From Parolsenella sp958406235 (lineage in GTDB: Bacteria > Actinomycetota > Coriobacteriia > Coriobacteriales > Atopobiaceae): a stretch of 64,000 nucleotides of DNA. The notes below the pieces were generated by a model that saw only the letters and a program-made list of their open reading frames with translations, had not been told where the DNA came from and ran no database searches. The position numbers and the translations under genes are program-made. Location: contig NZ_JBCLNF010000002.1 of assembly GCF_039062465.1 (NCBI RefSeq), positions 1 to 64,000 on the forward strand, given 5' to 3'. Below, in pieces: positions 48,712-57,217 of this stretch (position 1 is its first letter; the number at the start of each line of letters is the position of its first letter).

Positions 48712-50121
48712 ATGGCAAACGCCACCGCAATCATCCTCGCCGCCGGCGAGGGCACGCGCATGAAGTCCAGTCACGCCAAGGTCTCCCACAAGATTCTCGG
48801 CAAGCCGATGATCCGCTGGGTGGCGGACGCCGCCATCGCAGGCGGCTGCGACCGCGTGGTCGTCGTTGTCGGCAGCCACGCTGATGAGGTCCGCGCCATC
48901 GTCGACGCCGCCTACGCCGGCTCCGCCGCTACGGTCGAGTGCGTCGAGCAGGCCGAGCGCAAGGGCACGGGCCACGCCGTCAAGGTCGCCCTCGAGGCCA
49001 CCGGCATCAACGAGGGCCCCGTCGTGGTCCTCAACGGCGACCTTCCGCTGGTCACCGCCGAGACCATTCGCGCCTTCGCCGAGTCCGTCTCCGCCGGCAA
49101 CGCCGCGGCGACTGCCTTCACCATCACCCCGCCCGACCCGTTCGGCTATGGCCGCATCGTCCTCGCAGAGGACGGCACCATCGAGCGCAACATCGAGCAG
49201 AAGGACTGCACGCCCGAGCAGGCGGCGACGCTCCTCGAGTGCAATGCTGGCTGCTACGCCTTCGACGGCACCCAGCTCGCCGCTCACATCGGCGAGATCG
49301 GATGCGACAACGCCCAGGGCGAGTACTACCTGCCCGACATGCTCGAGATCCTCAAGTCCCACGGCCAGGCCGTTCGCGCCTTCCACTGCGACGACTACCG
49401 CGAGGGCCTCGGCGTGAACTCCCGCGCCCAGCTCGCCCAGCTCACCGCCATCGCGCGCGACCGCATCAACGAGCACTGGATGGCCGAGGGCGTTACCTTC
49501 ATCGACCCCGTCCAGGCTTGGATCGGCCCGGACGCCACCATCGGCCGCGACACCGTCGTCTGGCCCCAGACCCATCTCGTCGGCGAGTGCCACATCGGCA
49601 CGGATTGCCAGCTCGGCCCCAACAGCCGCCTCACCAACACGAGCGCCGGCAACGGCTGCGTCATCGACGAGACTGTCGCCATCGACGCCAAGCTCGAGAA
49701 CGCCGTCGATTGCGGCCCGCGCGCCTACCTGCGTCCCGGCACCCACATGCTCAACGGCTCCAAGGCCGGCACGCACGTCGAGATCAAGAAGTCCACGATC
49801 GGCGAGGGCTCCAAGGTCCCGCACCTCTCCTACATCGGCGACACCACGATGGGCAGCGGCGTCAACATGGGAGCCGGCTCCATTACCTGCAACTATGATG
49901 GCGTCCACAAGCACAAGACGGTCATCGGCAACGACGTCTTCGTCGGCTCGGACACCATGATCGTGGCCCCGGGCGAGATTGGCGACGGCGCCCTCGTCGC
50001 TGCCGGATCCGTCATCACCAAGCCCGTCTCCGCAGACGCGCTCGCCATCGGCCGTGCCCGCCAGACCGAGATCGCAGGCTGGGCCTCGAAGCACTTCGAA
50101 GCCCTTCGCGCACAGAAATAA
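48712..50121 (+). CDS. glmU: Bifunctional UDP-GlcNAc pyrophosphorylase/GlcN-1-P acetyltransferase
   Basis: The 469-aa protein makes UDP-GlcNAc for peptidoglycan. The N-terminal uridyltransferase has the signature LAAGEGTRMKS (about 9-19), GTGHAVK and LNGDLP. The C-terminal left-handed beta helix has hexapeptide repeats and the acetyltransferase site region KKSTIGEGSKVPHLSYIGD, then NYDGVHKHKT. The length fits GlmU (about 455). GGAAGG lies upstream of the ATG. It is followed by a hairpin, prs and pth, the common glmU-prs-pth order of Gram-positives. Confidence 0.97.
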   Translation: MANATAIILAAGEGTRMKSSHAKVSHKILGKPMIRWVADAAIAGGCDRVVVVVGSHADEVRAIVDAAYAGSAATVECVEQAERKGTGHAVKVALEATGINEGPVVVLNGDLPLVTAETIRAFAESVSAGNAAATAFTITPPDPFGYGRIVLAEDGTIERNIEQKDCTPEQAATLLECNAGCYAFDGTQLAAHIGEIGCDNAQGEYYLPDMLEILKSHGQAVRAFHCDDYREGLGVNSRAQLAQLTAIARDRINEHWMAEGVTFIDPVQAWIGPDATIGRDTVVWPQTHLVGECHIGTDCQLGPNSRLTNTSAGNGCVIDETVAIDAKLENAVDCGPRAYLRPGTHMLNGSKAGTHVEIKKSTIGEGSKVPHLSYIGDTTMGSGVNMGAGSITCNYDGVHKHKTVIGNDVFVGSDTMIVAPGEIGDGALVAAGSVITKPVSADALAIGRARQTEIAGWASKHFEALRAQK

Positions 50122-50130
50122 GGCAATCGA

Positions 50131-50160
50131 CCGCCGCGGCAAGCACCCGCGGCGGTTTGT
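50131..50160 (+). terminator. Terminator after glmU
   Basis: CCGCCGCGG (50131-50139) pairs with CCGCGGCGG (50147-50155) followed by TTTGT. The short T-tract may allow read-through into prs. Confidence 0.7.
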
Positions 50161-50262
50161 ATGAAGTACCATAGAGGGGCATGCGACGTTTCGACGCCGT
50201 AGCCGGATTCCCCCGCCGGCAGTTTTTGGCCACGTACTCTCTTACGAAAGGGCGGCACTCAG

Positions 50263-51255
50263 ATGTACGAAGACCTCGACCAGCTTGTTACCATCAAGAA
50301 GCGCCTGAGGATCTACAGCGGATCGAGCAACCCCAAGCTCGCTGCAGATATCGCGAAGATTTTGGGCGTCGAGGTTGATGGCCTCGTGCTCGAGCAGTTC
50401 GCCAACGGCGAGATCTACGCTCGCTTTGACGAGACCGTCCGCGGTTGCGACGTGTTCTTCATCCAGTCCATCGTTGGCAAGAACGTCAACGACCTCATGA
50501 TGGAGACCCTCATCGTCGCCGACGCCGCGCACCGCGCCTCCGCCCGCTCCGTCACCGCGGTCATCCCCCACTACGCCTACGCCCGTCAGGATCGCAAGGC
50601 CGGCCCGCGCGAGCCGATCACCGCTCGCCTCGTCGCTAACCTGCTCGAGTGCGCCGGCGTTGACCGCGTCATCACGCTTGACCTGCACCAGGGCCAGATC
50701 GAGGGCTTCTTCGACGTCCCCGTCAACCACCTCACCGCGCTCCCGCTCTTCGGCCAGTACTTCATGAAGAAGAACTTCGACTGGGAGAACACCGTCGTCG
50801 TCTCCCCCGATGTGGGCCGCGCCAAGGCCTGCAAGAAGCTGTCCGATCAGCTCGGCTGCGACCTCGCGATCGCCCACAAGGGCCGTCCGCACCACAACCA
50901 GGCCGAGGTCATGGGCATCATTGGTGACATCAAGGACAAGACCTGCATCATCAACGATGACATGATCGACACCGCGGGCACGCTCTGCGCCGCCATCCGC
51001 GAGCTCAAGACCATGGGCGCCGGCGACATCTACGTGTGCGCCACCCACGGCATCTTCTCCGGCCCGGCCATCGAGCGCCTGAATGACGCCCCCATCGTCG
51101 AGTGCGTCGTGACCGACTCCGTGCCCCAGCCCGAGGAGAACCTCCAGGGCAAGGTCTCCACGATCAGCGTCGCCAACGAGATTGCCGAGTGCATCTACCA
51201 CGTCTTCACCGAGACGAGCGTCTCCGGCATGGTCGGCGGCCGTTTCGCGCTCTAA
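50263..51255 (+). CDS. prs: Ribose-phosphate pyrophosphokinase
   Basis: The 330-aa protein makes PRPP from ribose-5-phosphate and ATP. Class I marks are visible: FANGEIYARFDE, VIPHYAYARQDRK (ATP-binding flexible region), ITLDLHQGQIEGFFDVP (metal and PRPP loop region) and the ribose-5-phosphate loop NDDMIDTAGTL. The last is NDD instead of the commoner VDDMIDT. AAAGGG precedes the ATG at some distance. PRPP feeds PurL and Xpt, encoded elsewhere in this window. Confidence 0.96.
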   Translation: MYEDLDQLVTIKKRLRIYSGSSNPKLAADIAKILGVEVDGLVLEQFANGEIYARFDETVRGCDVFFIQSIVGKNVNDLMMETLIVADAAHRASARSVTAVIPHYAYARQDRKAGPREPITARLVANLLECAGVDRVITLDLHQGQIEGFFDVPVNHLTALPLFGQYFMKKNFDWENTVVVSPDVGRAKACKKLSDQLGCDLAIAHKGRPHHNQAEVMGIIGDIKDKTCIINDDMIDTAGTLCAAIRELKTMGAGDIYVCATHGIFSGPAIERLNDAPIVECVVTDSVPQPEENLQGKVSTISVANEIAECIYHVFTETSVSGMVGGRFAL

Positions 51256-51277
51256 GGCACCCCTAAGCAAGCAACAG

Positions 51278-51309
51278 GGCCGCGTGCTCACCTGGGCGCG
51301 CGGCCTTTC
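51278..51309 (+). terminator. Terminator after prs
   Basis: GGCCGCG (51278-51284) pairs with CGCGGCC (51299-51305) followed by TTTCT. It ends just before the pth ribosome site. Confidence 0.7.
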
Positions 51310-51324
51310 TCATGAAGGAGCATC

Positions 51325-51951
51325 ATGCCCGCAAAGCCGCAAGCACAACCCGGAACCATCCGCCTGGTCGCAGGTCTCGGCAATCCCGGCGACGAATACG
51401 CGAACACCCGCCACAACGCAGGCTTCCGCGCCATCGACGTGCTGGGTGAGCGCCTAGGAGCCGGCTACTGGAAGAGCCAGTGCGGAGCCGAGGCAGCCGT
51501 CGTGCGCGTTCGCGGCGAGGAGGGCCCGCGCGAGGTGGTGCTCGCAAAGCCGCAGAGCTACATGAACACGAGCGGCGGCCCCATCTCCAAGCTCTGCGCC
51601 GAGTATCACATCTCCCCCGACGAGGTCCTCGTCATCCATGACGAGCTCGACCTCGACCCCGGGGTGGTCCGCGTGAAGTTCGGCGGTGGCCACGCCGGCC
51701 ACAACGGCCTCAAGTCCATCATCAATAAGCTCGGCACCAAGGACTTCTCCCGCATCCGCGTGGGCATCGGCATGCCCCCGGGACGTATGCCCGTCGTGGA
51801 CTGGGTGCTCAAGGAGTACCGCACCGGCGAGATGGAAGACGTCCGTCTCGCTGCCGTTGACGCGGCGGACGCCGTCGAGACGTGCCTCGAGCGAGGCGTC
51901 ATCTTCGCCCGCGACCACATCAACGGGGCCGGCAAGCCGGGCAGCAGGTAG
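51325..51951 (+). CDS. pth: Peptidyl-tRNA hydrolase
   Basis: The 208-aa protein recycles peptidyl-tRNA that drops off ribosomes. The family N-terminus AGLGNPGDEYANTRHNAGF holds the catalytic His and Asn. KPQSYMNTSG and VIHDELDLDPG hold further active-site residues, and GGHAGHNGLKSI is the tRNA-binding block. AAGGAG precedes the ATG at 51325. It has a short N-terminal extension of about nine residues compared with E. coli Pth. Confidence 0.97.
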   Translation: MPAKPQAQPGTIRLVAGLGNPGDEYANTRHNAGFRAIDVLGERLGAGYWKSQCGAEAAVVRVRGEEGPREVVLAKPQSYMNTSGGPISKLCAEYHISPDEVLVIHDELDLDPGVVRVKFGGGHAGHNGLKSIINKLGTKDFSRIRVGIGMPPGRMPVVDWVLKEYRTGEMEDVRLAAVDAADAVETCLERGVIFARDHINGAGKPGSR

Positions 51952-52131
51952 CGCACGGCCGCTGAGCCGTGAACGGTAGGTATTCGCCCGCGAGCGGCAT
52001 GACGCTGCTCGCAGGCTTTTTTCTCCACCGGCGCAACGCCCGGGCGCCGTCGCAGGTCAGCGCGCCGCCAGCCAAAAAGTTGACCTCTGACACATGGTCA
52101 TTTAGCCAAATACCCGCAGGTCACAGGCATT

Positions 52132-52145
52132 ATTGTCAAGACAAT
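52132..52145. promoter_or_regulatory. Inverted repeat upstream of nfnAB
   Basis: ATTGTC-AA-GACAAT lies 128 bp before the nfnA start codon in an otherwise AT-richer stretch that also holds TGACC-N10-GGTCA (52081-52100). It could bind a redox regulator; it does not match the Rex or Fnr consensus well. Confidence 0.4.
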
Positions 52146-52272
52146 TCCGATATCCGAACGCACGCAGCGCGATAGAATTACGTCGTGTGTGCAAACACGC
52201 GCCAACGCACGTCGACTCGGGGCAAAAGGTCGGCGCTCAGGCGCACGAAGCAAGACAGGAGAGGAGATCTGC

Positions 52273-53112
52273 ATGTACAAGATCCTCAAAAAGACGCAGT
52301 TCTCGGAGAAGGTGTTCGAGTTTCGCGTAGAGGCACCGCAGATGGCGAAGAAGGCTCACGCCGGCCAGTTCCTCATGGTCCGCGCGAACGAGCAGGGAGA
52401 GCGCGTCCCGTTCACCCTCGCTGGCTGGAACGCCGAGGAGGGTTGGGTCGAGTTCATCTTCATGGTGATCGGCAAGACCACCGAGATGCTTTCCGCCTAC
52501 AACGAGGGTGACGAGCTTCAGGACGTCACCGGCCCCCTGGGCAACCCCACCGAGATCGAGGGCGATCGCGTCGTCGTGCTCGGCGGCGGCGTCGGCCTGG
52601 CCATCGCCTACCCCGTTGCCCGCACCTTCTGCGAGGAGGGCAAGAAGGTCTCCGTCATCATGGGCGCGCGCACCAAGGACCTGCTCATCCTGACCGACCA
52701 GTTCAAGGCGCTCCCGCTCGAGGGTCTCTACATCACCACGGACGACGGCTCTGAGGGCGAGAAGGGCGTTGTCACCGCTCCGCTCGAGCGCCTCTGCCAG
52801 GAGGGTGCCGTCGACGGCGCCTTCTGCGTTGGCCCCGTCCCGATGATGAAGTTCTCCGCCCTTACGGCCCAGAAGTACAACCTCCCGATCATCGCCAGCC
52901 TGAACCCGATCATGGTCGACGGCACCGGCATGTGCGGCTGCTGCCGCGTCGAGGTTGGCGGCAAGACCCGCTTCGCCTGCGTCGACGGCCCGGATTTCGA
53001 CGCCACCCAGGTCGACTGGGATGACCTTCGCGCCCGTCAGGGTTCGTACCGCGCCGAAGAGGGCGAGTCCCTCGAGGCTTACAAGGAGGAGAGCTGCGCA
53101 TGCCACAGGTAA
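52273..53112 (+). CDS. nfnA: NADH-dependent ferredoxin:NADP+ oxidoreductase subunit A
   Basis: The 279-aa protein is of the sulfide/dihydroorotate dehydrogenase-like FAD/NAD-binding family (NfnA, SudB type). An FAD-binding barrel (RVPFTLAGW) is followed by the NAD site VVVLGGGVGLAIAYPVA (about 97-113). A C-terminal 2Fe-2S site is CGCC plus RFACVDGPDF (Cys in GTGMCGCCRV and later). AGGAG lies six bases before the ATG. The reading frame overlaps nfnB by 13 bp. NfnAB balances NADH, NADPH and ferredoxin by flavin-based bifurcation. A plain glutamate-synthase small-subunit-like role is the alternative, but no large subunit is nearby. Confidence 0.88.
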   Translation: MYKILKKTQFSEKVFEFRVEAPQMAKKAHAGQFLMVRANEQGERVPFTLAGWNAEEGWVEFIFMVIGKTTEMLSAYNEGDELQDVTGPLGNPTEIEGDRVVVLGGGVGLAIAYPVARTFCEEGKKVSVIMGARTKDLLILTDQFKALPLEGLYITTDDGSEGEKGVVTAPLERLCQEGAVDGAFCVGPVPMMKFSALTAQKYNLPIIASLNPIMVDGTGMCGCCRVEVGGKTRFACVDGPDFDATQVDWDDLRARQGSYRAEEGESLEAYKEESCACHR

Positions 53113-54509
53113 ACGGTAAGTACAAGCCCAACATGAAGGCTCCCCGCACCCCTTACGTCGAGGAGCTTCCTGAGGAGCGTGCGCAGGACTTCCGCCCGGT
53201 CGACCGTGGCTACTCCATGGCCGACGCCGTGGCCGAGGCTAACCGCTGCCTCGACTGCAAGAACCCCAAGTGCGTCCAGGGCTGCCCGGTCAACATCAAC
53301 ATCCCCGGCTTCATCGAGAAGATCCGCGAGGGAGACTTCGGTGGCGGCCTCGACATCATTCGCGAGGCGAGCCTGCTTCCCTCCGTCTGCGGCCGCGTCT
53401 GCCCGCAGGAGAACCAGTGCGAGGGCAACTGCGTCCTCAACAACAAGGACCGCGCCATCGCCATCGGCCAGCTCGAGCGCTTCCTCGGCGACAACGCCAC
53501 CGAGCTCGCCCACGACCCCGAGATCAAGCCGTCCAACGGCAAGAAGGTCGCCGTCGTGGGCTCCGGCCCCTCCGGCATCGCCTGCGCCGGCGAGCTCGCC
53601 CGCAACGGCTATGAGGTCACGGTCTTCGAGGCCTTCTTCACCGGCGGCGGCGTCCTGACCTACGGCATCCCCGAGTTCCGTCTCCCCAAGGCGATCGTCA
53701 AGCGCGAGATCGACGGCCTGGAGAAGCTCGGCGTCAAGTTCGAGTACAACAGCGTCGTGGGCCGCATCACCGACGCCAAGGAGCTCTTCGAGGAGCAGGG
53801 CTTTGACGCCATGTACCTCGCCGTGGGCGCCGGCCTGCCCAAGTTCCTGAACGTCCCGGGCGAGAACCTCCCCGGTGTCTTCTGCGCCAACGAGTACCTC
53901 ACCCGCGTGAACCTCATGAAGGCCGAGAAGTTCCCGGTGTACGACACCCCGACCAAGCACGGCAAGAACGTCGTCGTGTTCGGCGGCGGCAACGTCGCCA
54001 TGGACGCCGCGCGCACCGCGCTCCGTCTCGGCGCCGACACCGTCACCCTCGCCTATCGCCGCACCGAGGAAGAGATGCCCGCCCGTAAGGCCGAGCTCCA
54101 CCACGCCAAGCAGGAGGGTGTCAAGATCCTCCCACTCGTCTCGCCGCTGGAGTTCGAGGCTGACGAGAACGGCTTCGTGAGCAAGGTCAAGCTCGAGAGG
54201 ATGGAGCTTGGCGAGCCCGACGAGAGCGGCCGTCGTCGTCCGCACCCGGTCGAGGGCTCCGAGTTCGAGATTCCGTGCGACGTCGCCGTCACGGCCATCG
54301 GCACGAACGCCAACCCCTTCCCGAAGCTCGCCGCCGAGGAAGTCGCCCTCAACAAGTGGGGCTACATCGAGGCAGACGAGAACGGTCGCACGTCTGACCC
54401 GCGCATCTGGGCCGGCGGTGACATCGTCACCGGCGCTGCCACGGTCATCCTGGCCATGGGTGCCGGCAAGAAGGCCGCGCACTCCATGATGGAGGTCCTG
54501 GAGGGCTAA
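53100..54509 (+). CDS. nfnB: NADH-dependent ferredoxin:NADP+ oxidoreductase subunit B / GltD-like
   Basis: The 469-aa protein has an N-terminal double 4Fe-4S region with CLDCKNPKCVQGCPV and CGRVCPQENQCEGNC. Two Rossmann domains follow: VAVVGSGPSGIACAGELA for FAD and VVVFGGGNVAMDAARTALRLGA for NADPH, and the final FAD block GGDIVTGAATVI. This fits homotetrameric GltA and NfnB. Overlap with nfnA and the absence of a glutamate synthase large subunit favour NfnB. It ends at a strong terminator. Confidence 0.9.
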   Translation: MPQVNGKYKPNMKAPRTPYVEELPEERAQDFRPVDRGYSMADAVAEANRCLDCKNPKCVQGCPVNINIPGFIEKIREGDFGGGLDIIREASLLPSVCGRVCPQENQCEGNCVLNNKDRAIAIGQLERFLGDNATELAHDPEIKPSNGKKVAVVGSGPSGIACAGELARNGYEVTVFEAFFTGGGVLTYGIPEFRLPKAIVKREIDGLEKLGVKFEYNSVVGRITDAKELFEEQGFDAMYLAVGAGLPKFLNVPGENLPGVFCANEYLTRVNLMKAEKFPVYDTPTKHGKNVVVFGGGNVAMDAARTALRLGADTVTLAYRRTEEEMPARKAELHHAKQEGVKILPLVSPLEFEADENGFVSKVKLERMELGEPDESGRRRPHPVEGSEFEIPCDVAVTAIGTNANPFPKLAAEEVALNKWGYIEADENGRTSDPRIWAGGDIVTGAATVILAMGAGKKAAHSMMEVLEG

Positions 54510-54538
54510 GCACCTCTCACGGCATCACTAGTACGCCA

Positions 54539-54577
54539 GCGACCCCGAAGCCCTGTGGCTCCGGGGTCGCTTTTTTG
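54539..54577 (+). terminator. Terminator of nfnAB
   Basis: GCGACCCCG (54539-54547) pairs with CGGGGTCGC (54562-54570) followed by TTTTTT. Confidence 0.92.
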
Positions 54578-54727
54578 TATGCGAGCGCACCCGAGACACG
54601 AAATTGAAACCGCTGACAACCAAAAGAGAGCCCAGAAGCAAGCTTCCCCCGATAAGAAGACCCTCATTTCTGCATGACAGCCTCGCCCGCCTCAAATCCA
54701 ACAGAGATTATTCATTGAGATGTAGGG

Positions 54728-54774
54728 CTCTTCCTACCATCTAATTGGTAGGAAGAGTTGACCTATAGGTCAAC
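54728..54774. promoter_or_regulatory. Two adjacent perfect palindromes before the SHOCT gene
   Basis: CTCTTCCTACC-N8-GGTAGGAAGAG (54728-54757) is followed at once by the 18-bp perfect palindrome GTTGACCTATAGGTCAAC (54757-54774). They lie 26-72 bp before the chosen start codon. They may be an operator pair or an mRNA hairpin that hides the alternative TTG start at 54758. Confidence 0.6.
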
Positions 54775-54799
54775 CGGCGTCGAAGAGAATGGCGAGGAT

Positions 54800-55081
54800 A
54801 TGGGCTGGTTTTTAGCACTTTTGTTATTGGCGGTCTACGCGGTCTGCGGAGGCATTTCTGGAAAAATCGCAGAAAACAGAGGACTGAATTACACGCCCTA
54901 CTTTGCACTCGGCCTCCTTCTCGGGCCTCTTGGCATCCTTATCACCGCGGTTCTCGCAAATTCCTCTCTCCCAAAGGAGGCCGACCCTGACAGCATCCTT
55001 AAGTACAAGCAATTGTTTGACCAGGGTGTCATCACGGCAGACGAGTTTGAGCAGAAGAAGAAGGAGTTGCTCGGCAATTAG
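54800..55081 (+). CDS. Small membrane protein with SHOCT domain
   Basis: The 93-aa protein has two hydrophobic segments (FLALLLLAVYAVCGGISG and YFALGLLLGPLGILITAVLA) and a C-terminal SHOCT motif (LKYKQLFDQGVITADEFEQKKKELL, read in two parts as LFDQGVIT and FEQKKKELL). SHOCT is a short oligomerisation/DNA-associated motif common in small proteins of unknown role. The ATG at 54800 has GGCGAGG close upstream; a TTG at 54758 would add 14 residues and fall inside a palindrome. The gene and its flanks (54.6-55.1 kb) are visibly less GC-rich than the neighbours, suggesting recent gain. Confidence 0.75.
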   Translation: MGWFLALLLLAVYAVCGGISGKIAENRGLNYTPYFALGLLLGPLGILITAVLANSSLPKEADPDSILKYKQLFDQGVITADEFEQKKKELLGN

Positions 55082-55108
55082 TGCAATAAGCACTTCGCTG
55101 CAACAGAT

Positions 55109-55140
55109 CGGCCCCGGAATCCAATAGGGTTCCGGGGCCG
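55109..55140. terminator. Hairpin between the convergent SHOCT and etfA genes
   Basis: CGGCCCCGGAA (55109-55119) pairs perfectly with TTCCGGGGCCG (55130-55140). T-tracts on both sides are weak; it may serve both strands. Confidence 0.65.
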
Positions 55141-55181
55141 TAATTCGTTACGGAATTCGCAGGGCTTAGAAGCATCACAAG

Positions 55182-56435
55182 CTACTCGAGAGCCTCGAGC
55201 TGGGCGATAAGCTCGTCGATGACGGCGTGGCAATCGGCGACCACCTTGTACTGCGCGGCGCCGAAGATCGGGGCGTCGGGGTCATCGTTCACGGCAACGA
55301 TAGCCTGCGCGCCGCCAATGCCCGCGAGGTGCTGGATGGCACCGCTCACGCCCAGGCTCAGCAAGAGCTTCGGCGCCACGGAGACGCCCGTCTGGCCAAC
55401 CTGGTGCGAGTAGTCGAGCCAGCCGGCCTCTACGACCGGGCGCGTGCAGCCAATCTCGACCTTGCAGCCAAGCCGCTCGCCCAGAAGCTCGACAAGCCGG
55501 CGCACGGGCGCAAGTGCCCTCTTGTCGCCGATGCCACGCCCCACCACGACGAGGACATCAGCATCGGTGACCGAGCCATCGGTACCCGCCGCCTCGCGAG
55601 AAAGCACGCGAACGCGGCGCTCGACGCCCTCCGCCAAGGGAACGTCCTCGACGACCACGCTCCGCACCTCGCGGGGCTCAGGAGCCGGGAAGATCCCCGG
55701 ACGCACGGTCGCCATCTGCGGGCGGTGACTCGGGCAGACGATGGTCGCCATCAGGTTGCCGCCAAACGCCGGACGCGTCTGCTGGAGGAGGCCCTTCTCG
55801 GTATCCATCTCGATGATCGTGCAATCTGCGGTAAGACCGGTCTGGAGGAGAACCGCGACGCGCGGCGCGAGCTCGCGGCCAAAGTTAGTCGCACCATAGA
55901 GGATGACCTCGGGCTTGCGCTCGAGGGCAAGGTCGCAGAGCCACGCGGCGTAGACCTCGGCGTCATTCTCGGCGAGGCGCTCGTCGCGCGTGCGGATGAC
56001 TTCGTCCGCGCCGGCGGCGAGGAGGGTGAGGACGTTCGCGTCCACCTCGGCGGCGCTGTCGGCAGCAGCCTCGTCATCGTCAGCGACACCCGCGCCGAGA
56101 GGCTCCCCGAGCACGGCAACGAGCTCGCAGCCACGCTCGTCAGCAAGCTCGCGCGCCTTGCCCAGCAGCTCACATGCCACGGGCAGCACCGCACCCGCAG
56201 AATCCACCTGCGCGAATACCCAGATGTTCTCATATTCAGAGAGGTCGACGTCCGCAGCGTCCTTCTCGATCGAAAGGGCACCAACAGGGCACGCGTCAAC
56301 GCACATGCCGCAGCTCACGCAACCGTCAAGGACGCGCGCCTTGCGATCGGCGACTTCGATGCCCGCGTTCGCGCACACGCGCTCGCAGCGACGGCACCCC
56401 ACGCACTTCTCGGCATTAACGACCAGACCGCTCAT
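55182..56435 (-). CDS. etfA: Electron transfer flavoprotein alpha subunit with N-terminal 2x[4Fe-4S] ferredoxin domain
   Basis: The 417-aa protein starts with two CxxCxxCxxxC clusters (CVGCRRCERVC about 11-21 and CVSCGMCVDAC about 39-49). An EtfA body follows, ending in the FAD-binding signature with VGQTGVSVAPKLLLSLGVSGAIQHLAGI. Ferredoxin-fused EtfA is found in bifurcating enzymes such as LctC of Acetobacterium woodii and CarE. The ATG overlaps the etfB stop by 4 bp. It is last in the glcD-etfB-etfA operon. Confidence 0.93.
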   Translation of the reverse strand: MSGLVVNAEKCVGCRRCERVCANAGIEVADRKARVLDGCVSCGMCVDACPVGALSIEKDAADVDLSEYENIWVFAQVDSAGAVLPVACELLGKARELADERGCELVAVLGEPLGAGVADDDEAAADSAAEVDANVLTLLAAGADEVIRTRDERLAENDAEVYAAWLCDLALERKPEVILYGATNFGRELAPRVAVLLQTGLTADCTIIEMDTEKGLLQQTRPAFGGNLMATIVCPSHRPQMATVRPGIFPAPEPREVRSVVVEDVPLAEGVERRVRVLSREAAGTDGSVTDADVLVVVGRGIGDKRALAPVRRLVELLGERLGCKVEIGCTRPVVEAGWLDYSHQVGQTGVSVAPKLLLSLGVSGAIQHLAGIGGAQAIVAVNDDPDAPIFGAAQYKVVADCHAVIDELIAQLEALE

Positions 56436-57217
56436 CGCGCGACCTCCTCGATGACACGCAGCAAGCCCGCGACCTGCTCGCAGATGGATCCCTCGAGTTC
56501 GACGGCCTCGTTCGAGCGCTCCGGCACGAAGGACCGGACCACCTGCGTGGGCGACCCGTCAAGGCCACAACAGGCGCGATCGGCTCCCGCCGCCACGGCA
56601 TCAAGGACCTCGACCTCCGCCGCCTCGCCCGCTCGCACGCCGGCAATGCTGGGCATGCGCAGAGTCGCGATGTCCTTCGTCACCGTAATGACCGCGGGGA
56701 GCGGCACCTCGACGACCTCGGCGCCCTCATCCGTGTCGCGACGCACGACAAGCGAACCCTCGCCGGCGTCAACAACCTCCGAGACGCCTGCGACACAGGG
56801 GACACCCATGATGCCCGCAAGCTCGGGGCCAATCTGCGCCGTGTCGCCATCCACCGCCATCTTGCCACAAAGAACGAGGTCAGGGCGCTCGCCGCCCTCC
56901 CCCAACGCAAGCGAGAGGGCATAGGAAGTGGCAAGCGTATCCGCTCCCGCGAACGCGCGGTCCGAGAGGAGCGTCGCCGAGTCCGCGCCACGGGCGATGG
57001 CGTCGCGCAGGAGGCGCGCCGCATCGGGAATGCCCATCGAAAGCGCGCGGACCGTGCCGCCGAGGTGCTCCTTGAGCTCGAGCGCGACCTCGAGCGCCGC
57101 CGTGTCAAACGGGTTCACGACGGACTGCCGCCCGTCTCGCACGATCGTGTTGGTCTTGGGGTCCATGCGCACCTCGGTGGTGGAGGGCACGGCCTTCATG
57201 CAGACGACCATCCTCAT
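56432..57217 (-). CDS. etfB: Electron transfer flavoprotein beta subunit
   Basis: The 261-aa protein is an EtfB: MVVCMKAVPSTTEVR at the N-terminus, NPFDTAALEVALELKE, and the signature-like region VITVTKDIATLRMPSI near 185-200. It pairs with the ferredoxin-fused EtfA encoded 4 bp into its end, and its own start overlaps the FAD-oxidase stop by 4 bp. In bifurcating Etf the beta subunit holds the bifurcating FAD and an NAD site. VDGDTAQIGPELAG is consistent with that region. Confidence 0.93.
   Translation of the reverse strand: MRMVVCMKAVPSTTEVRMDPKTNTIVRDGRQSVVNPFDTAALEVALELKEHLGGTVRALSMGIPDAARLLRDAIARGADSATLLSDRAFAGADTLATSYALSLALGEGGERPDLVLCGKMAVDGDTAQIGPELAGIMGVPCVAGVSEVVDAGEGSLVVRRDTDEGAEVVEVPLPAVITVTKDIATLRMPSIAGVRAGEAAEVEVLDAVAAGADRACCGLDGSPTQVVRSFVPERSNEAVELEGSICEQVAGLLRVIEEVAR

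Noticed and set aside
48658..50172. A 504-aa open frame opposite glmU
   Set aside because: Antisense shadow of a certain housekeeping gene, with repetitive composition.
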